Part shown: one piece after another, positions 46,543-55,495 of the stretch
Layout of the letters: each line of letters opens with the position of its first letter
How positions within the stretch are numbered: the first letter of the stretch is position 1
DNA from: Paracoccaceae bacterium
Lineage (GTDB): Bacteria; Pseudomonadota; Alphaproteobacteria; Rhodobacterales; Rhodobacteraceae
NCBI GenBank assembly: GCA_030066905.1
Contig: JASJAR010000009.1
Span: 30,822-94,821, forward strand
DNA: 64,000 nucleotides
Reading direction: 5' to 3'
Program-made: the position numbers and the translations under genes
The notes under the pieces: model-generated
What the model was told of the DNA's origin: nothing
Databases searched by the model: none
The model's input: the letters and a program-made list of their open reading frames with translations, nothing else

Positions 46543-47465
46543 CACCCCCGCCCCGCTTCGGTTTCGAGATAGGCGTCTGCGCAGGCTTTCGCGAGCGTGC
46601 GCACCCGGCCGATATAGGCCTGGCGCTCGGTCGGCGAGATCACCCCCCGCGCGTCGAGGAGGTTGAAAAGATGGCTCGCCTTGATGCACTGGTCGTAGGC
46701 CGGGTGGGCCATCACGATATGCCGCCCCGTCTTGGGGTCGGTCTGGGGGTGGGACAGGATCGTTTCCACCGCGCGCTCGGCATCCTCGAAATGCCGCAGC
46801 ACCACCTCGGTGTCGGCGATATCGAAGTTCCAGCGGGAATACTCTTCCTCGGTCTGGCGGAAGACATCGCCATAGCTGAGTGCGATGCCCGATTGGGGGT
46901 CGTTGAACGGCATCTCCATGACATGGTCGACGCCGAGCACGTACATCGCCAGGCGTTCGAGCCCGTAGGTCAACTCGCCGGTGACGGGCCGGCAATCGTG
47001 CCCGCCGACCTGCTGGAAATAGGTGAACTGGCTCACCTCCATCCCGTCGCACCAGACTTCCCAGCCGAGCCCCCAGGCCCCGAGCGTCGGGCTTTCCCAG
47101 TCGTCCTCGACGAAGCGGATGTCGTGGAGACCCATTTCGATCCCGATGGCTTCCAGCGAGCCGAGGTAGAGCGCCTGGAAATCCGGCGGCGAGGGTTTGA
47201 TGACGACCTGGAACTGGTAATAGTGCTGCAGCCGGTTGGGGTTGTCGCCGTAGCGCCCGTCGGTCGGCCGCCGCGACGGCTGCACATAGGCCGCCGCCCA
47301 GGGCTTCGGCCCGAGCGAGCGCAGCGTCGTCGCCGGGTGGAACGTGCCGGCACCGACCTCCATGTCGTAAGGTTGCATGATGGCGCAGCCCCGCGACGCC
47401 CAGTAGGTCTGGAGCCGGAGGAGAATCTCCTGAAAGGAGGTGGGTTTGCTGACCGCGCTTGCCAT
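46542..47465 (-). CDS. glyQ: Glycyl-tRNA synthetase alpha subunit
   Basis: A 307-residue class II catalytic chain. Family landmarks: [57 protein letters not shown] and [16 protein letters not shown] 47465 with GAGG upstream is chosen over an in-frame ATG 42 bases earlier. First gene of the leftward operon glyQ, sulfotransferase-like, DUF6446-like, glyS, ppdK. Confidence 0.96.
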   Translation of the reverse strand: MASAVSKPTSFQEILLRLQTYWASRGCAIMQPYDMEVGAGTFHPATTLRSLGPKPWAAAYVQPSRRPTDGRYGDNPNRLQHYYQFQVVIKPSPPDFQALYLGSLEAIGIEMGLHDIRFVEDDWESPTLGAWGLGWEVWCDGMEVSQFTYFQQVGGHDCRPVTGELTYGLERLAMYVLGVDHVMEMPFNDPQSGIALSYGDVFRQTEEEYSRWNFDIADTEVVLRHFEDAERAVETILSHPQTDPKTGRHIVMAHPAYDQCIKASHLFNLLDARGVISPTERQAYIGRVRTLAKACADAYLETEAGRG

Positions 47466-47604
47466 GGTGCCTCGCCGAAATCGCCCATTCCATAGGGAAC
47501 GGGTCACACAGGGTCAATCAGATGGACACCCTCCCGCGCGCGCCCTTGACGGCAGGGGTCTTCTTCGGTTGCTAGGCGGGGCATCGAGCCCAAGGGGACG
47601 TCAG

Positions 47605-49317
47605 GTGGTTTTGAATACGACAAGAGTGCTGATCGTTCTGATGGCGGTCCTCGTCGCCGGGGCCGCAGCCGCCCAGGAGACATGGATTCAGGTCGAGGCA
47701 CGGCCGAGCCGGGCCGAGGCGGAGGCGCGGGCCGCAGAGTGGGACGCGCGTCTCGACGACGTTGCGAGCTTTTCGACGGGGGGCCGCTGGTACGCCATCG
47801 TGATCGGGCCTTTCACCGAAACCGATGCACGGCGGCGGCTTCTCGACCTCCGGGCCCGGCGGCTGATCCCGGCCGACAGCTTCGTCGTCGATGGCCGGGG
47901 CTTCGGCGCTCAGGTCTATGCCGGGGTGCCGGGACCGCTTGAGCCCGGACCGGACATCGCCGCACCGGGCCCGGAGCCCGAACCGCTGATCCCGGCCGAG
48001 GAAACCCCGGCCCAGGCGCGCGCCGCCGAACGCCAGCTCAGCGGCGAAGACCGCCGCGAACTGCAACGCGCCCTGGCCTATGACGGGTTCTACCGGTCGA
48101 CCATTGACGGCGCGTTCGGGCCCGGCACCCGGCGGGCCATCGAGAGCTGGCAATCGGCAAACCGGTTCGAGGCGACAGGGTTTCTCACCTCGCGGCAGCG
48201 CACGGCCCTCCTCGGCGGTTACCGCGAGGCGCTGGCAAGCCTCGGGCTCGCAACGGTCGCCGACACCCGCGCCGGGGTCGAGATCGACCTGCCGCTCGGC
48301 CTCCTCGGCCCGCCGGTCTACGACCCGCCCTTCGCCCGCTACGAAGCCACCGACGGATCGGGGGCAATGGTGCTCCTCATCAGCCAGGCCGGCGACCAGA
48401 CCGCGCTGGCGGGGCTTTACGACATCTTGCAGACCCTCGAGATCGTCCCGCTTGAGGGGCGCCGGGAGCGCCGGCGCAACTCTTTCGTGCTGACCGGCGC
48501 AGACGACGAGATCGCCTCCCACAGCTTCGCGGTGGTCGATGGCGGCGCCGTCAAGGGGTTCACGCTCGTCTGGCCCGCCGACGATCTCAAGCGCCGCGAT
48601 CTAGTGCTCTCTGCCCTCGAAGGGAGCTTCCAGCCGATCCCCGGCGTTCTGCCCGACGTCGTCGACGCAAACGCCCAGAGCATCGACCTTGTCGCCGGGC
48701 TCGAAATCCGCCGGCCGGAAAAATCGCGGTCGGGGTTCTATGTCTCCGACGCCGGTGCGGTTGTGACGACGAGCGAGGTCGTCGGCGCCTGCGAGCGGAT
48801 CACCTTCGGCGACGAGACCGACGCCGACATCGCCGCGGAAGACCCTGCCGCCGGCCTCGCGCTTCTGACGCCACGGTTGCGGCTTTCTCCACTGGCGGTC
48901 GCGCGGCTTTCGCCGTCGGCGCCGAGGCTGCAATCGGAGGTGGCGGTGGCCGGCTACTCCTTCGGCGGTGCGCTCAGCGCGCCGACGCTGACCTATGGCA
49001 GCCTCGCCGATGTCCGCGGGCTCGACGGCGATACCGGAGCGGACCGTCTCGCTCTCGTCGCCGAACCCGGCGACGCCGGCGGCCCGGTCTTCGACAGCGC
49101 CGGCGCGGTGGTCGGCATGCTGCAACCGAGACAGGACGGAAACGGACGGGTCCTGCCGAGCGACGTGAACTTTGCCACCGATGCGGCGGTGATCGCCGAG
49201 TTCCTCTCGAATGCCGGGATCGCGGCCGCCGCCGCCGATGCGGGCCAGGCGATGGCCCCCGAGGATCTCACGCTTCTCGCCGCCGACATGACCGTGCTCG
49301 TGAATTGCTGGAACTGA
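47605..49317 (+). CDS. Exported SPOR/PG-binding protein with inactive trypsin-like domain
   Basis: A 570-residue protein starting at GTG 47605 behind AAGGGG. Signal peptide ending near AGAAAAQ (about residue 23). A SPOR-like domain lies at about 25-100 (WYAIVIGPFTETDARRRL), a PG_binding_1 domain at about 148-205 (LAYDGFYRSTIDGAFGPGT), and a trypsin/HtrA-like fold at about 375-535. All three catalytic positions look replaced: TTSEVV (Glu391 for His), AAGLALL (Gly417 for Asp) and GDAGGPV (Ala491 for Ser). It is probably a periplasmic peptidoglycan-bound scaffold or sensor rather than a protease. Confidence 0.87.
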   Translation: MVLNTTRVLIVLMAVLVAGAAAAQETWIQVEARPSRAEAEARAAEWDARLDDVASFSTGGRWYAIVIGPFTETDARRRLLDLRARRLIPADSFVVDGRGFGAQVYAGVPGPLEPGPDIAAPGPEPEPLIPAEETPAQARAAERQLSGEDRRELQRALAYDGFYRSTIDGAFGPGTRRAIESWQSANRFEATGFLTSRQRTALLGGYREALASLGLATVADTRAGVEIDLPLGLLGPPVYDPPFARYEATDGSGAMVLLISQAGDQTALAGLYDILQTLEIVPLEGRRERRRNSFVLTGADDEIASHSFAVVDGGAVKGFTLVWPADDLKRRDLVLSALEGSFQPIPGVLPDVVDANAQSIDLVAGLEIRRPEKSRSGFYVSDAGAVVTTSEVVGACERITFGDETDADIAAEDPAAGLALLTPRLRLSPLAVARLSPSAPRLQSEVAVAGYSFGGALSAPTLTYGSLADVRGLDGDTGADRLALVAEPGDAGGPVFDSAGAVVGMLQPRQDGNGRVLPSDVNFATDAAVIAEFLSNAGIAAAAADAGQAMAPEDLTLLAADMTVLVNCWN

Positions 49318-49354
49318 TGGCGGCTATCCGTCCGCTCCGGAACGGCGCCACCGC

Positions 49355-50803
49355 TCAGGCCTGCCAGAACCGCAGGGTCACGATGGCATAGACCGCCATC
49401 AGTTCGAGCCGCCCGATCAGCATCGCCGCCGACAGGATCCACTTCGCGGTGTCCGACAGCGGCGCATAGGTGCCGGCCGGGCCGATCACCGGTCCGAGCC
49501 CCGGACCGATATTGGCAAGAGCCGCCGCCGCCCCCGTCACCGAGGTCACGAAATCGAGACCCGTCGCACCGAGGAGGACGGCGATCACCCCGAGCGTCAC
49601 GATGAAAAGCACGAAGAACGCCATCACCGAGGAGAGCACGTCCTCGCTCACCGGCCGGCCGTCATAGCGCGGGGTGAAAACCCCGTGGGGGCTGTGGATC
49701 GCCTTCACCTGGGTTCGGATCGAGGCAATCAGAAGCTGGTAGCGGAAGATCTTGATCGAGCAACTCGTCGAGCCCGCGCAGCCGCCGATCAGCCCCAGAA
49801 AGAAAAAGGCGGCCACGGGGAAGGCGCCCCAGACCATGTAATCGGCACTGACATAGCCCGTCCCGGTCACGATGGAGGTGACGTTGAAGAGCGCCTTTCG
49901 AAACGCCGTCTCGGGTTGAAAGCCCGTCTGGGTCCAGAGCCAAAGCGTCATGACGCAGACCGACACCGCCAGCACCCAGAAGAACCCCCGCACCTGCCGG
50001 TCGATGAACACTGCCCCCGGCGCCCCGCCGAGCATCTGGACGTAGCGGACGAAAGGCATCGCCGCGAGCATCATGAAGAGAACGGCGGTGTACTCCACGC
50101 CGGGCCCGAACGCGCCGAAGGAGAGGTCGTAATTTGCGAAGCCGCCGGTGGCGATGGTCGTCATCGCATGGGTGATCGCGTCGAACGCATCCATCCCGAA
50201 AAACCCGTAGGCCAGAGCGCAGACCGCCGTCAGGCCGATATAGATCACGGAAATCCGCGTCGCGATGGCCTGAGCGCGCGGGAGGATCTTGCCGAACGTG
50301 TCGAAACCTTCGGAGCGGAAGATCTGCATGCCGCCGATCCGAAGTTCGGGCAGAAACACCATGGCGACGACGATGATCCCGATGCCGCCGAACCATTGCA
50401 GCATCGCCCGCCAGGCCAGCACCCCCGGCGGCTGGTAGATGAGGTTCGACATCACCGTCGCCCCGGTGGTCGTCAGCCCGGACATCGCCTCGAAGAAGGC
50501 ATCCACGTATCGCAGGCCCGGCTGGCCGATGAAGAACGGTAAGGCACCGAAGAGAGGGAGCGCGAGCCAGACACCGGTGGTGATGAGGAAGGTCTGTTGC
50601 AGCGTCAGGCGCTCGCCGACGCCGTTTGCCGTCGACAGGGTGAGCGAGAGGCCCACCAGCACCGTAATCGCCGAGGCTTCGAGAAAGGCCCCGGCATTTC
50701 CGCTGCGGTAGAACAGATCGAGACCGACGGGCACGACCATAGCGACCCCGAGCACGGTCACGAGAAGCCCGATGACATAGCCGACAGGTCTGAGGTCGAT
50801 CAT
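49355..50803 (-). CDS. trkH: TrkH-family potassium uptake protein
   Basis: A 482-residue K+-translocating subunit with four repeated pore segments: TTTGATVMSNL, a TTIATGGFANYDLSFG-type loop, VTGTGYVSADY and ANIGPGLGPVIGPAGTY, each with the selectivity-filter glycine. About ten membrane helices. The start ATG is at 50803. No trkA gene is adjacent, so the regulatory NAD-binding subunit must be elsewhere. Confidence 0.95.
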   Translation of the reverse strand: MIDLRPVGYVIGLLVTVLGVAMVVPVGLDLFYRSGNAGAFLEASAITVLVGLSLTLSTANGVGERLTLQQTFLITTGVWLALPLFGALPFFIGQPGLRYVDAFFEAMSGLTTTGATVMSNLIYQPPGVLAWRAMLQWFGGIGIIVVAMVFLPELRIGGMQIFRSEGFDTFGKILPRAQAIATRISVIYIGLTAVCALAYGFFGMDAFDAITHAMTTIATGGFANYDLSFGAFGPGVEYTAVLFMMLAAMPFVRYVQMLGGAPGAVFIDRQVRGFFWVLAVSVCVMTLWLWTQTGFQPETAFRKALFNVTSIVTGTGYVSADYMVWGAFPVAAFFFLGLIGGCAGSTSCSIKIFRYQLLIASIRTQVKAIHSPHGVFTPRYDGRPVSEDVLSSVMAFFVLFIVTLGVIAVLLGATGLDFVTSVTGAAAALANIGPGLGPVIGPAGTYAPLSDTAKWILSAAMLIGRLELMAVYAIVTLRFWQA

Positions 50804-50852
50804 GGGGGCGATGCTTGGGGCGTGGGCGCGGAGCGGTCAACCGCGAAACGGC

Positions 50853-51338
50853 TCAGCGGCCGCCCGGGCCCTTGCCGTCGAGAATATGGCCCAACACCTC
50901 GTCCACCCGCCGCCGGCGGGTCTCGGGGGTCTTTGCCGACGCGACGCGGTGGGCGATCCCGCGCTGGCGTCCTGCGGTCAGCGCGGCCCAGAGATCGCGG
51001 ACATCGTCATGCTCCGACAGCGCCTCTTCAAGTTCGGCAGGCAGATCGACCCGGTCCTGATCATCCACGCCGAACCGAAGGGTGATCCGGTCGCCGAGCC
51101 CGAGCTTTGCTGCCTCTCGGATCGCTTTGGGCACCATGAGGTAATGCCGGCCGCCCGACGGCGTCAGCGCCCCCGAGAAGAACCGCCCGCCGATTTCTCC
51201 CGCGATGCGCAACCTCGGATGCGCGTCCAGCGGAAGCGCCGCCGCCAGCGCCGCGTCGAGCCAAACGACCTCGTAGTGGTATTTGCCGAAATCGAGGGCC
51301 TCGATTTCGGCCGTGATCTCATAGGGGTAGAACTCCAC
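50853..51338 (-). CDS. DUF1905/YdeI-like protein
   Basis: A 161-residue soluble protein. The N-terminal DUF1905 beta-barrel-like domain (residues about 1-95; WLDAALAAALPLD, GGRHYLMVPKAIREAAKLG, GDRITLRFGVDD) is followed by a YdeI/OmpD-associated helical tail with TAGRQRGIAHRVASAKTPETRRRRVDE. GTG 51338 is the start, with GGGTAGGG upstream. It follows folE2 by three bases on the same strand and is probably cotranscribed. Function unknown. Confidence 0.85.
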   Translation of the reverse strand: MEFYPYEITAEIEALDFGKYHYEVVWLDAALAAALPLDAHPRLRIAGEIGGRFFSGALTPSGGRHYLMVPKAIREAAKLGLGDRITLRFGVDDQDRVDLPAELEEALSEHDDVRDLWAALTAGRQRGIAHRVASAKTPETRRRRVDEVLGHILDGKGPGGR

Positions 51339-51341
51339 GCC

Positions 51342-52445
51342 CTACCCTGTGTGAAACAGCGTCTGGAAAAAGCGCGGATCAAGGCTGTCACCCGCGAATG
51401 TCGGCCCTTCGGTCAGCACGCTGACCGCATCGTGCGAATGCAGGCTCTCCTGATGACTGGCGGCCACGCGGAAATCCCCGACCCGCGCGTCGGCCTGCAA
51501 CTCGGCGGCAAAAAGACGGGCGGCGTCCTCCACGAAAATCGGATTCGCGGCGTTGAGTTCGGCAAAGGCCTGCTCGTCCTCCCGCTTGACCATCACCTGC
51601 GTCTCGGTCGGTACCGCCCGGCGCGCGGCCTCGACGAGGTCCTCGATCCAGAGCGTATCGCCGTCGCCGGTAAGCTCCACCGAGATCCGCGCCACGGACC
51701 GTTGGGAATGCGGCGTGGCGAGTTGCCCGCGCGTCTGGCGGGCATGTTCGGAGAGTTCGAGCGAACAGGGGCAGGTCGAGGAATAGACGTAATCGAGATG
51801 CAGCATCCGCCGCCGCACCCCATCCCGGTCGATCAGCTCGAGCGCGACATCGTAATATTGCCATCCGGTCAGCCCCGAGCGCAGGCTGGCGACCTCCATC
51901 GGGTAGGAGAACCGCAGGGCGATGCGCGCATCGAAGCTTTCGAGGTCGCGCTTGTAGTCGTCGAGCGCGGCCTCGATGACGCCGAGGGAAAAGGTCGTGC
52001 CGGCATGTTTGTAGAAGCTCCGCATGATCCGCGACATGTTGATGCCTTTCTTCTCCGCCTCGAGGCTCACCGAGCCGGTGACGGAGGTTTCGAGCATCAG
52101 CGACCCGCCGGCGCGGGTGCGGTAGGCGAGCGGCAGGCGGAAGTTCGAGATCCCGACATGTTGGATGGCCCGCCGGGCGCCCTTGATAAGGCTCTCGGGG
52201 CCGTTCTGCAGATCGGGGAGCGTTGCCTTGTACGCCTCATCGACCGAGAAATCATCTGGGTACTCGCGGGACAGGTCCGGGTAACCCCCCTCGTCGCGAC
52301 CGGGCAGCAGGCGCGCGATGGCCGGGTCGAGCGCCACGATTTCGGTTTCCTGCGCGGTTTCGGCCCAGCGCCGCAGGAGGCGAAGGGCACGCGCCGCATC
52401 CTCCTGGTCGGGGATCACGTCGAATTCTGGCGTATGAACGTTCAT
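51342..52445 (-). CDS. folE2: GTP cyclohydrolase FolE2
   Basis: A type IB GTP cyclohydrolase that makes 7,8-dihydroneopterin triphosphate for folate, 367 residues. Motifs: VGISNFRLPLAYR, SVTGSVSLEAEKKGINMSR, and the metal-binding YSSTCPCSLELSEHAR. It starts at ATG 52445 behind GAGAGGAAA. FolE2 replaces the zinc enzyme FolE and in some bacteria is under Zur control; no Zur site was recognised here. Confidence 0.95.
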   Translation of the reverse strand: MNVHTPEFDVIPDQEDAARALRLLRRWAETAQETEIVALDPAIARLLPGRDEGGYPDLSREYPDDFSVDEAYKATLPDLQNGPESLIKGARRAIQHVGISNFRLPLAYRTRAGGSLMLETSVTGSVSLEAEKKGINMSRIMRSFYKHAGTTFSLGVIEAALDDYKRDLESFDARIALRFSYPMEVASLRSGLTGWQYYDVALELIDRDGVRRRMLHLDYVYSSTCPCSLELSEHARQTRGQLATPHSQRSVARISVELTGDGDTLWIEDLVEAARRAVPTETQVMVKREDEQAFAELNAANPIFVEDAARLFAAELQADARVGDFRVAASHQESLHSHDAVSVLTEGPTFAGDSLDPRFFQTLFHTG

Positions 52446-52825
52446 CTTTTCCTCTCGGCGCTGCGGAGGGTGGAAGATGGGGCGCATTTGCCGGATTTAA
52501 AGCGTTGAAGCGGCAGAATTTTCGACTAGAGCCGAACGGGCATCGAACAGACCTTGCAGGACCGCTTCCGGCATGGGGCGGGTTTTGCTACCGAAGCGCT
52601 GAGCCGCGCCATCGACGGGCCGCGGGGGCGGCCCACAGGATCGCCGTCGGTCCCTCGATGACAGGACCCCTCCGGACAGGGCGGCCCGGGCGATGGTCGT
52701 CATTGGATGCGCAACCCGTTCGAGCACCCAGTGACGATGCGGCCTCTCGGCCTTGTCCCCAGCCACACGGAGAAACGGACGGCCTTTCAAGACCGGCACC
52801 GCCCAGCGCACCAGATGCCGTCAGG
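52446..52825. other. Non-coding gap upstream of folE2
   Basis: A 380-base stretch between folE2 and the glutamine-amidotransferase gene, both leftward. Short open frames are present but have no ribosome site or recognisable product. It must contain the folE2 promoter. No clear terminator, riboswitch or known operator was seen. Confidence 0.5.
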
Positions 52826-53560
52826 CTACCGATACCGGGCCACAAAATTGGCCAACATCCTCGGCGGCACCGTCACCGCCGCCCCATGGGCCGCGGCGAT
52901 CAGGTCTTCGGCCTCGTCGGGCGCGAAGTACCCCCGGTCGCCATAGACCCGGATGCGGGTTTCGAAGACGTCGCCGTCGGCTTCCGGGTGGAACTGGGTG
53001 GCATAGACGTTCCGGCCGACCCGGATCATCTGGAACGGACAGGGGTCCGACGCCACAAGGTGAACCGCTCCCGCAGGCAGCTCCTGCACCGCCTCCTTGT
53101 GGCCGACCAGCGCCGTGAACGTCCGGTCGAGCCCCTCGGTCAGCGGGTCGCCTGCGGCCGCGTCCGTCAGACGGCACTCGACCGGCCCGACCGGCTCCGA
53201 ATAGCGCCGCTTCGAGACCTCCGCACCGAGGTGATGGGCGAGAATGCCGATCCCGTAACAACAGCCCATAAACGGCATGTCCCGCGACACGATCTCGGGC
53301 ATCAGCGCCAGGCAATCGGCCTCGATCCGCGCTTCGAGGGGGTCCTTGCTGTCGGGCGGGTCGCTCACGCAGCCCGGACCGCCGCCGACGATGACGCCCG
53401 CGTAGTCGTCGAGGCGCAGGTCTGCCGGAAGCGGCATCCGGTCGAGCCGAAGGCGATGGGTCTCGCTTTCGGCCAATCCCCCCTGACGGAGGATGGCGGC
53501 GAACTCGTCATCTGCCGCCTCGGTTTCGGGGCGAAGCTGGAGGAGAAGAAAGCGCTTCAC
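52826..53560 (-). CDS. Class I glutamine amidotransferase-like protein
   Basis: A 244-residue stand-alone glutaminase-type domain related to the GMP synthase glutaminase. Oxyanion region IVGGGPGCVSDP, nucleophile Cys in MGCCYGIGILA, and His/Glu in TQFHPEADGD. No synthetase domain is attached. The GTG start at 53560 overlaps the GNAT stop by four bases (GTGA), so it is coupled to the metZ-GNAT unit. The acceptor is unknown. Confidence 0.9.
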   Translation of the reverse strand: MKRFLLLQLRPETEAADDEFAAILRQGGLAESETHRLRLDRMPLPADLRLDDYAGVIVGGGPGCVSDPPDSKDPLEARIEADCLALMPEIVSRDMPFMGCCYGIGILAHHLGAEVSKRRYSEPVGPVECRLTDAAAGDPLTEGLDRTFTALVGHKEAVQELPAGAVHLVASDPCPFQMIRVGRNVYATQFHPEADGDVFETRIRVYGDRGYFAPDEAEDLIAAAHGAAVTVPPRMLANFVARYR

Positions 53561-54075
53561 GTCAGTGCTTTGCTCATCTTCTGATTTTTTGGGATCACGC
53601 CCCCCCGAACAATCGATTGCCGGGCGACCGTTTCCCAGCCCTGCCGTTCAAAGAAGGCCCGCGCGATGTCGCTTGCATCGGTCGAAAGGCGGCGTATCCC
53701 GGCCGCCCGCGCCCGGTTCTCGAGAACGGCATACAACGTCGTTCCGATGCCGCGCCCCATCATCTGCGGCAGCACGAATGCCAGATCGATCACTCCTGTC
53801 TCTCGTTTGAGCGTCATGAAGCCGACGAGCCGTCCGTCCTGTTCGGCAACGAGGGTTTCGGCACTCTCGAGCCGGTGGGCCCAGGTCGCCCCCGACGGCG
53901 CCTCGGGGGCCCATGCGCGCCGCTGCTCTGCGGAATAGGCCGCCGCCGCGCCGTCGCGGACCGCGCGAAAAAAGAGCGTTCCGAGTGCGGCCGCCTCGCC
54001 GGGCGCGATATCGCGGACGACCAACCCGGGGCGCCGCCGGCTGGCGACGGCGGAGGTATCCCCGGCCATCGTCAC
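53557..54075 (-). CDS. GNAT-family N-acetyltransferase (metZ operon)
   Basis: A 172-residue acetyl-CoA-dependent transferase. VAEQDGRLVGFMTL, IDLAFVLPQMMGRGIGTTLY (the Q/RxxGxG/A CoA loop) and FFERQGWETVARQ are the family's motifs A and B. GTG 54075 overlaps the metZ stop (GTGA); ATG 54069 is an alternative. GGAGG serves either. Substrate unknown. It is placed between metZ and the amidotransferase in one leftward unit under the SAM-II riboswitch. Confidence 0.9.
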   Translation of the reverse strand: MTMAGDTSAVASRRRPGLVVRDIAPGEAAALGTLFFRAVRDGAAAAYSAEQRRAWAPEAPSGATWAHRLESAETLVAEQDGRLVGFMTLKRETGVIDLAFVLPQMMGRGIGTTLYAVLENRARAAGIRRLSTDASDIARAFFERQGWETVARQSIVRGGVIPKNQKMSKALT

Positions 54076-55253
54076 GCCGCCTCCAGCGCCCTTGCGAGGT
54101 CGGCGACGAGGTCGTCGGCGTCTTCGAGCCCGAGCGACAGCCGCACCAGCCCGGGACCGATCCCGAGCGCGGCCCGCTGCTCGTCGCCGAGCCGTTGGTG
54201 GGTCGTCGTCGCGGGATGGGTGATGATCGACTTCGCATCGCCGAGATTGTTGGAGATCGTCACAAGTTCGAGGGCGTTGAGGAACCGGAAGGCAGCCGGC
54301 TGGCCGCCGGCGATGTCGAGCGAGACAACCGTCCCCCCCGCGCCCATCTGGCGTCGGGCGACGGCGTATTGCGGATGGGACCGAAGGTGGGGGTAGAGCA
54401 CGCGCGACAGCTTGTTGTGGCCTTCAAGCTCGCCCGCTACCCGCAGTGCGGTCTCCGCCTGGGCCCGGACCCGCAGGTCCATCGTCTCCAGACCTTTCAG
54501 CATCAGCCAGGCCGTGAACGGGCTCATCGCCGCACCGGTGTGCTTGAGATAGGGTTCGGCGGTCTTGCGGATGAAGTCCCGGGTGCCGAGCACGACACCG
54601 CCGAGCGCACGACCCTGCCCGTCGATATGCTTGGTCGCCGAATAAATCACCACATCCGCTCCAAGCTCGACGGCGCGGGAGAAGACGGGCGTGGCAAAGA
54701 CGTTGTCGACGATAACCGTAGCACCGACGCCGTGGGCGATATCGGCCACGGCGGCGAGGTCGATCACCTCGAGGGTGGGGTTCGCCACGGTTTCGAGAAA
54801 CACCGCCTTCGTGCCGTCGCGCACGGCCGCGCGCCACTGATCGAGGTCGGTCCCGTCGACGAAACTCACCTCCACACCGAACCGCGTCAGCACCTCTTCG
54901 AGGATGTAAAGGCAGGACCCGAAAAGCGCCCGCGACGAGACCACGTGATCGCCGGCCTTCAGCATCGACATCAGGGCGGCATTGACCGCCGCCATGCCGC
55001 TGGCGGTGGCAAAGGCGTCTTCGGCGCCCTCAAGCGCTGCGATCCGCTCTTCGAACATCCGCACCGTCGGGTTGCCGTAGCGGGCATAGATGAACTCGTC
55101 CGATCCCGCCCCGATGAACCGCGCTTCGGCGGCCTCGGCGCTTTCGTAGACGAAGCCCTGGGTCAGGAAGATGGCCTCTGACACCTCGCCGTAATCCGAG
55201 CGGCGGATGCCTTCGTGGACGAGCTTCGTCCTCGCTTTCCAATCCTTCGACAA
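54072..55253 (-). CDS. metZ: O-succinylhomoserine sulfhydrylase
   Basis: A PLP enzyme making homocysteine from O-succinylhomoserine and sulfide in methionine synthesis; 393 residues. Cys/Met-metabolism family motifs: YARYGNPTVRMFEERIAALEG, ATASGMAAVNAAL, VDNVFATPV, and the PLP lysine in YSATKHIDGQGRALGG. The start is most likely TTG 55253 (SKDWKARTKL), with AAAGGAG seven bases upstream; no ATG or GTG fits. It is preceded by a SAM-II riboswitch, which fits a methionine-pathway gene. Confidence 0.94.
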   Translation of the reverse strand: MSKDWKARTKLVHEGIRRSDYGEVSEAIFLTQGFVYESAEAAEARFIGAGSDEFIYARYGNPTVRMFEERIAALEGAEDAFATASGMAAVNAALMSMLKAGDHVVSSRALFGSCLYILEEVLTRFGVEVSFVDGTDLDQWRAAVRDGTKAVFLETVANPTLEVIDLAAVADIAHGVGATVIVDNVFATPVFSRAVELGADVVIYSATKHIDGQGRALGGVVLGTRDFIRKTAEPYLKHTGAAMSPFTAWLMLKGLETMDLRVRAQAETALRVAGELEGHNKLSRVLYPHLRSHPQYAVARRQMGAGGTVVSLDIAGGQPAAFRFLNALELVTISNNLGDAKSIITHPATTTHQRLGDEQRAALGIGPGLVRLSLGLEDADDLVADLARALEAA

Positions 55254-55274
55254 GGGCGTGCTCCTTTCGACAAC

Positions 55275-55306
55275 AAAGCCCCCACCGCATGAGCGCCGGG
55301 GGCTTT
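55275..55306 (-). terminator. Hairpin downstream of the SAM-II aptamer
   Basis: AAAGCCCCC (55275-55283) pairs with GGGGGCTTT (55298-55306), a perfect 9-bp stem between the riboswitch aptamer and the metZ ribosome site. The leftward transcript reads TTTGTTG after the stem, a weak T tract. It may be an attenuator or part of the expression platform. Confidence 0.55.
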
Positions 55307-55311
55307 CGAAG

Positions 55312-55373
55312 CGTCCCAACCTCTTTAGCGGTTTGTTTAACGTGGCCCGCAATCCGGTGCACAAATCGCCACG
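55312..55373 (-). promoter_or_regulatory. SAM-II riboswitch
   Basis: On the leftward transcript the conserved SAM-II core is present in order: CGTGGCGATTTG, then GCGGGCCACGTTAAACAA and ACCGCTAAAGAGG. The helix GTGGC/GCCAC and the pseudoknot-forming ATTTG and TTAAACAAnnCGCTAAA segments match the aptamer of alphaproteobacterial metA/metZ leaders. It lies about 60 bases upstream of the metZ TTG start. High S-adenosylmethionine is expected to repress metZ and the genes coupled to it. Confidence 0.93.
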
Positions 55374-55495
55374 GGGGAAACCGGTACCGGCGTTGCCTGT
55401 TGCGGTCAAGCACCGTCACGGAGGGGTCACGGGAGCTTCACCGATCTGTCGTATGGGTTGGCTACGCCCGCACCACAACATGTAGTGGAGCCCCC

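Noticed and set aside
52497..52811. Leftward 104-codon frame upstream of folE2
   Set aside because: No ribosome site, no recognisable domain and an unnatural composition rich in Arg and Pro; left as non-coding.
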